From the NCBI GenBank assembly GCA_020639075.1, contig JACKHI010000002.1:496001-560000 (forward strand): a stretch of DNA of 64,000 bases, given 5' to 3'. Shown here piece after piece: positions 63,565-64,000 of the stretch; the stretch's first letter is position 1; each line of letters begins with the position of its first letter. Origin of the DNA: Phycisphaerales bacterium (GTDB lineage Bacteria > Planctomycetota > Phycisphaerae > UBA1845 > UTPLA1). The notes beneath the pieces are model-generated. The model searched no databases and was not told the DNA's origin. It saw nothing but the letters and a program-made list of their open reading frames with translations. The position numbers and the translations under genes were made by a program.

Positions 63565-63594
63565 TTGATTCGCCGTAATTTCGGTCCATATGAT
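63565..63594 (+). promoter_or_regulatory. Probable promoter of the last gene
   Basis: TTGATT (63565-63570) and TATGAT (63589-63594) are separated by 18 bases, 41 bases before the ATG at 63636. Confidence 0.45.
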
Positions 63595-63635
63595 AGGTGA
63601 TGGGCTTTTGAGTAGTCACTTTAAGGAGATCGGAA

Positions 63636-64000
63636 ATGGATCGTCATTGGGCCAATCGGGGAGTCACTGCGCTTTCATTCGTCGCCGCCTTCACAGTTGC
63701 AGGGGTTGCTGCTGCGCAAACGCCGTCGGGGATCCACTCGATGTGCGGCGTTGCCGTACCGTTCGCCGCCGGTGAACCGCGAGGCGGCGGCGGCAATGTG
63801 CTTGTTGTCGATTGCACGGGCGCCGACGGCGCGTCTACAACGATACAATCGGCGATCGATGCCGCGGTCGATGGTGATGAAGTCGTCATCATGCCGAATA
63901 CGTGCGATCCGCAGGGTCGCTGGAAGGAGCGAGTCGCGATTGTCGGTAAGGGGCTTACGCTGCGCAGCTCGGATCCTGTGGATCCGGCGACTGTCGACTC
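63636..64000 (+). CDS. Secreted beta-helix-like protein, 3' end outside window
   Basis: The gene starts at ATG 63636 with AAGGAG nine bases upstream and runs open to the last base (121 full codons). Residues 1-27 are a signal peptide ending VAAAQ. Then come GGGGNVLVVDCTGADGAS, a TTIQSAIDAAVDGDEVVIMP block and VAIVGKGLTLRS, the pectate-lyase-like opening turns of a right-handed beta-helix, as in many planctomycetal surface proteins. The function depends on the missing part. Confidence 0.75.
   Translation, partial: MDRHWANRGVTALSFVAAFTVAGVAAAQTPSGIHSMCGVAVPFAAGEPRGGGGNVLVVDCTGADGASTTIQSAIDAAVDGDEVVIMPNTCDPQGRWKERVAIVGKGLTLRSSDPVDPATVD

Overview
The window looks like a GC-rich chromosome segment from a Planctomycetota-type bacterium, possibly near Phycisphaerae. 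This is inferred from gene content, not from a marker phylogeny. The pointers are a chlamydial-type Hc1 histone-like protein, an anti-sigma protein fused to a pseudopilin-like region with a DG-type C-terminus, secreted beta-helix proteins ending in a dockerin-like EF hand, membrane proteins with an N-terminal double zinc ribbon, GYF/TM2 and SH3b surface proteins, and several ECF sigma/anti-sigma pairs. There is one tRNA, tRNA-Leu(UAA). I saw no rRNA and no CRISPR array.

Positions 1-8.2 kb are accessory. A DUF2357-like protein, cut by the window edge, overlaps by ATGA an unusual 841-residue Hsp70/actin-fold protein. After a gene-poor 0.5 kb comes a compact cassette: three small unknown proteins, a HARE-HTH protein, a DUF2924 protein, a large serine recombinase and a small HTH protein overlapping the recombinase end. 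A 350-base empty stretch and the tRNA-Leu close the region. The DUF2357/Hsp70-like pair is my best candidate for an undescribed system, perhaps defensive.

Positions 8.4-27 kb hold regulation and envelope genes: a PrcB-like secreted protein, an ECF sigma/anti-sigma pair, cobalamin-dependent methionine synthase (metH), GYF-TM2 and SH3b proteins, a histidine phosphatase, a polysaccharide deacetylase, a GAF/sigma-54 activator, a second sigma factor with its anti-sigma/pseudopilin fusion, a macrodomain protein and a secreted TPR protein. Positions 27-32.7 kb carry a minus-strand housekeeping run, in transcription order pheA, tpiA, secG, yicC, gmk, rpoZ, coaC, coaB, with the two CoA enzymes as separate genes.

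Positions 33-48 kb hold an M49-like metallopeptidase lipoprotein, a VOC protein, a DASS transporter, a PNPOx-fold protein, a methyltransferase divergent from a PssD/PssE glycosyltransferase pair, queA (apparently starting at AUC), a DEAD-type helicase with a DEVD box, and ubiX, a membrane TPR protein and ubiE/menG. Positions 48-54 kb add two zinc-ribbon membrane paralogues, ubiD, metK with a strong terminator, a FabZ-like dehydratase, the Hc1-like protein, rpmH (L34) and a PIG-L deacetylase. ubiX, ubiD and ubiE point to quinone biosynthesis; metH and metK serve the methionine/SAM cycle.

Positions 54.5-64 kb hold DUF427 and HEAT proteins, an RsbW-like kinase, a STAS protein and an MlaE-type permease in series, a repeat-rich beta-helix protein, a DinB protein, a 1,131-residue HEAT-repeat lipoprotein and the start of another secreted beta-helix protein. 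Start codons were moved inward where a ribosome binding site, signal peptide or family N-terminus argued for it; the reasons are given per gene.
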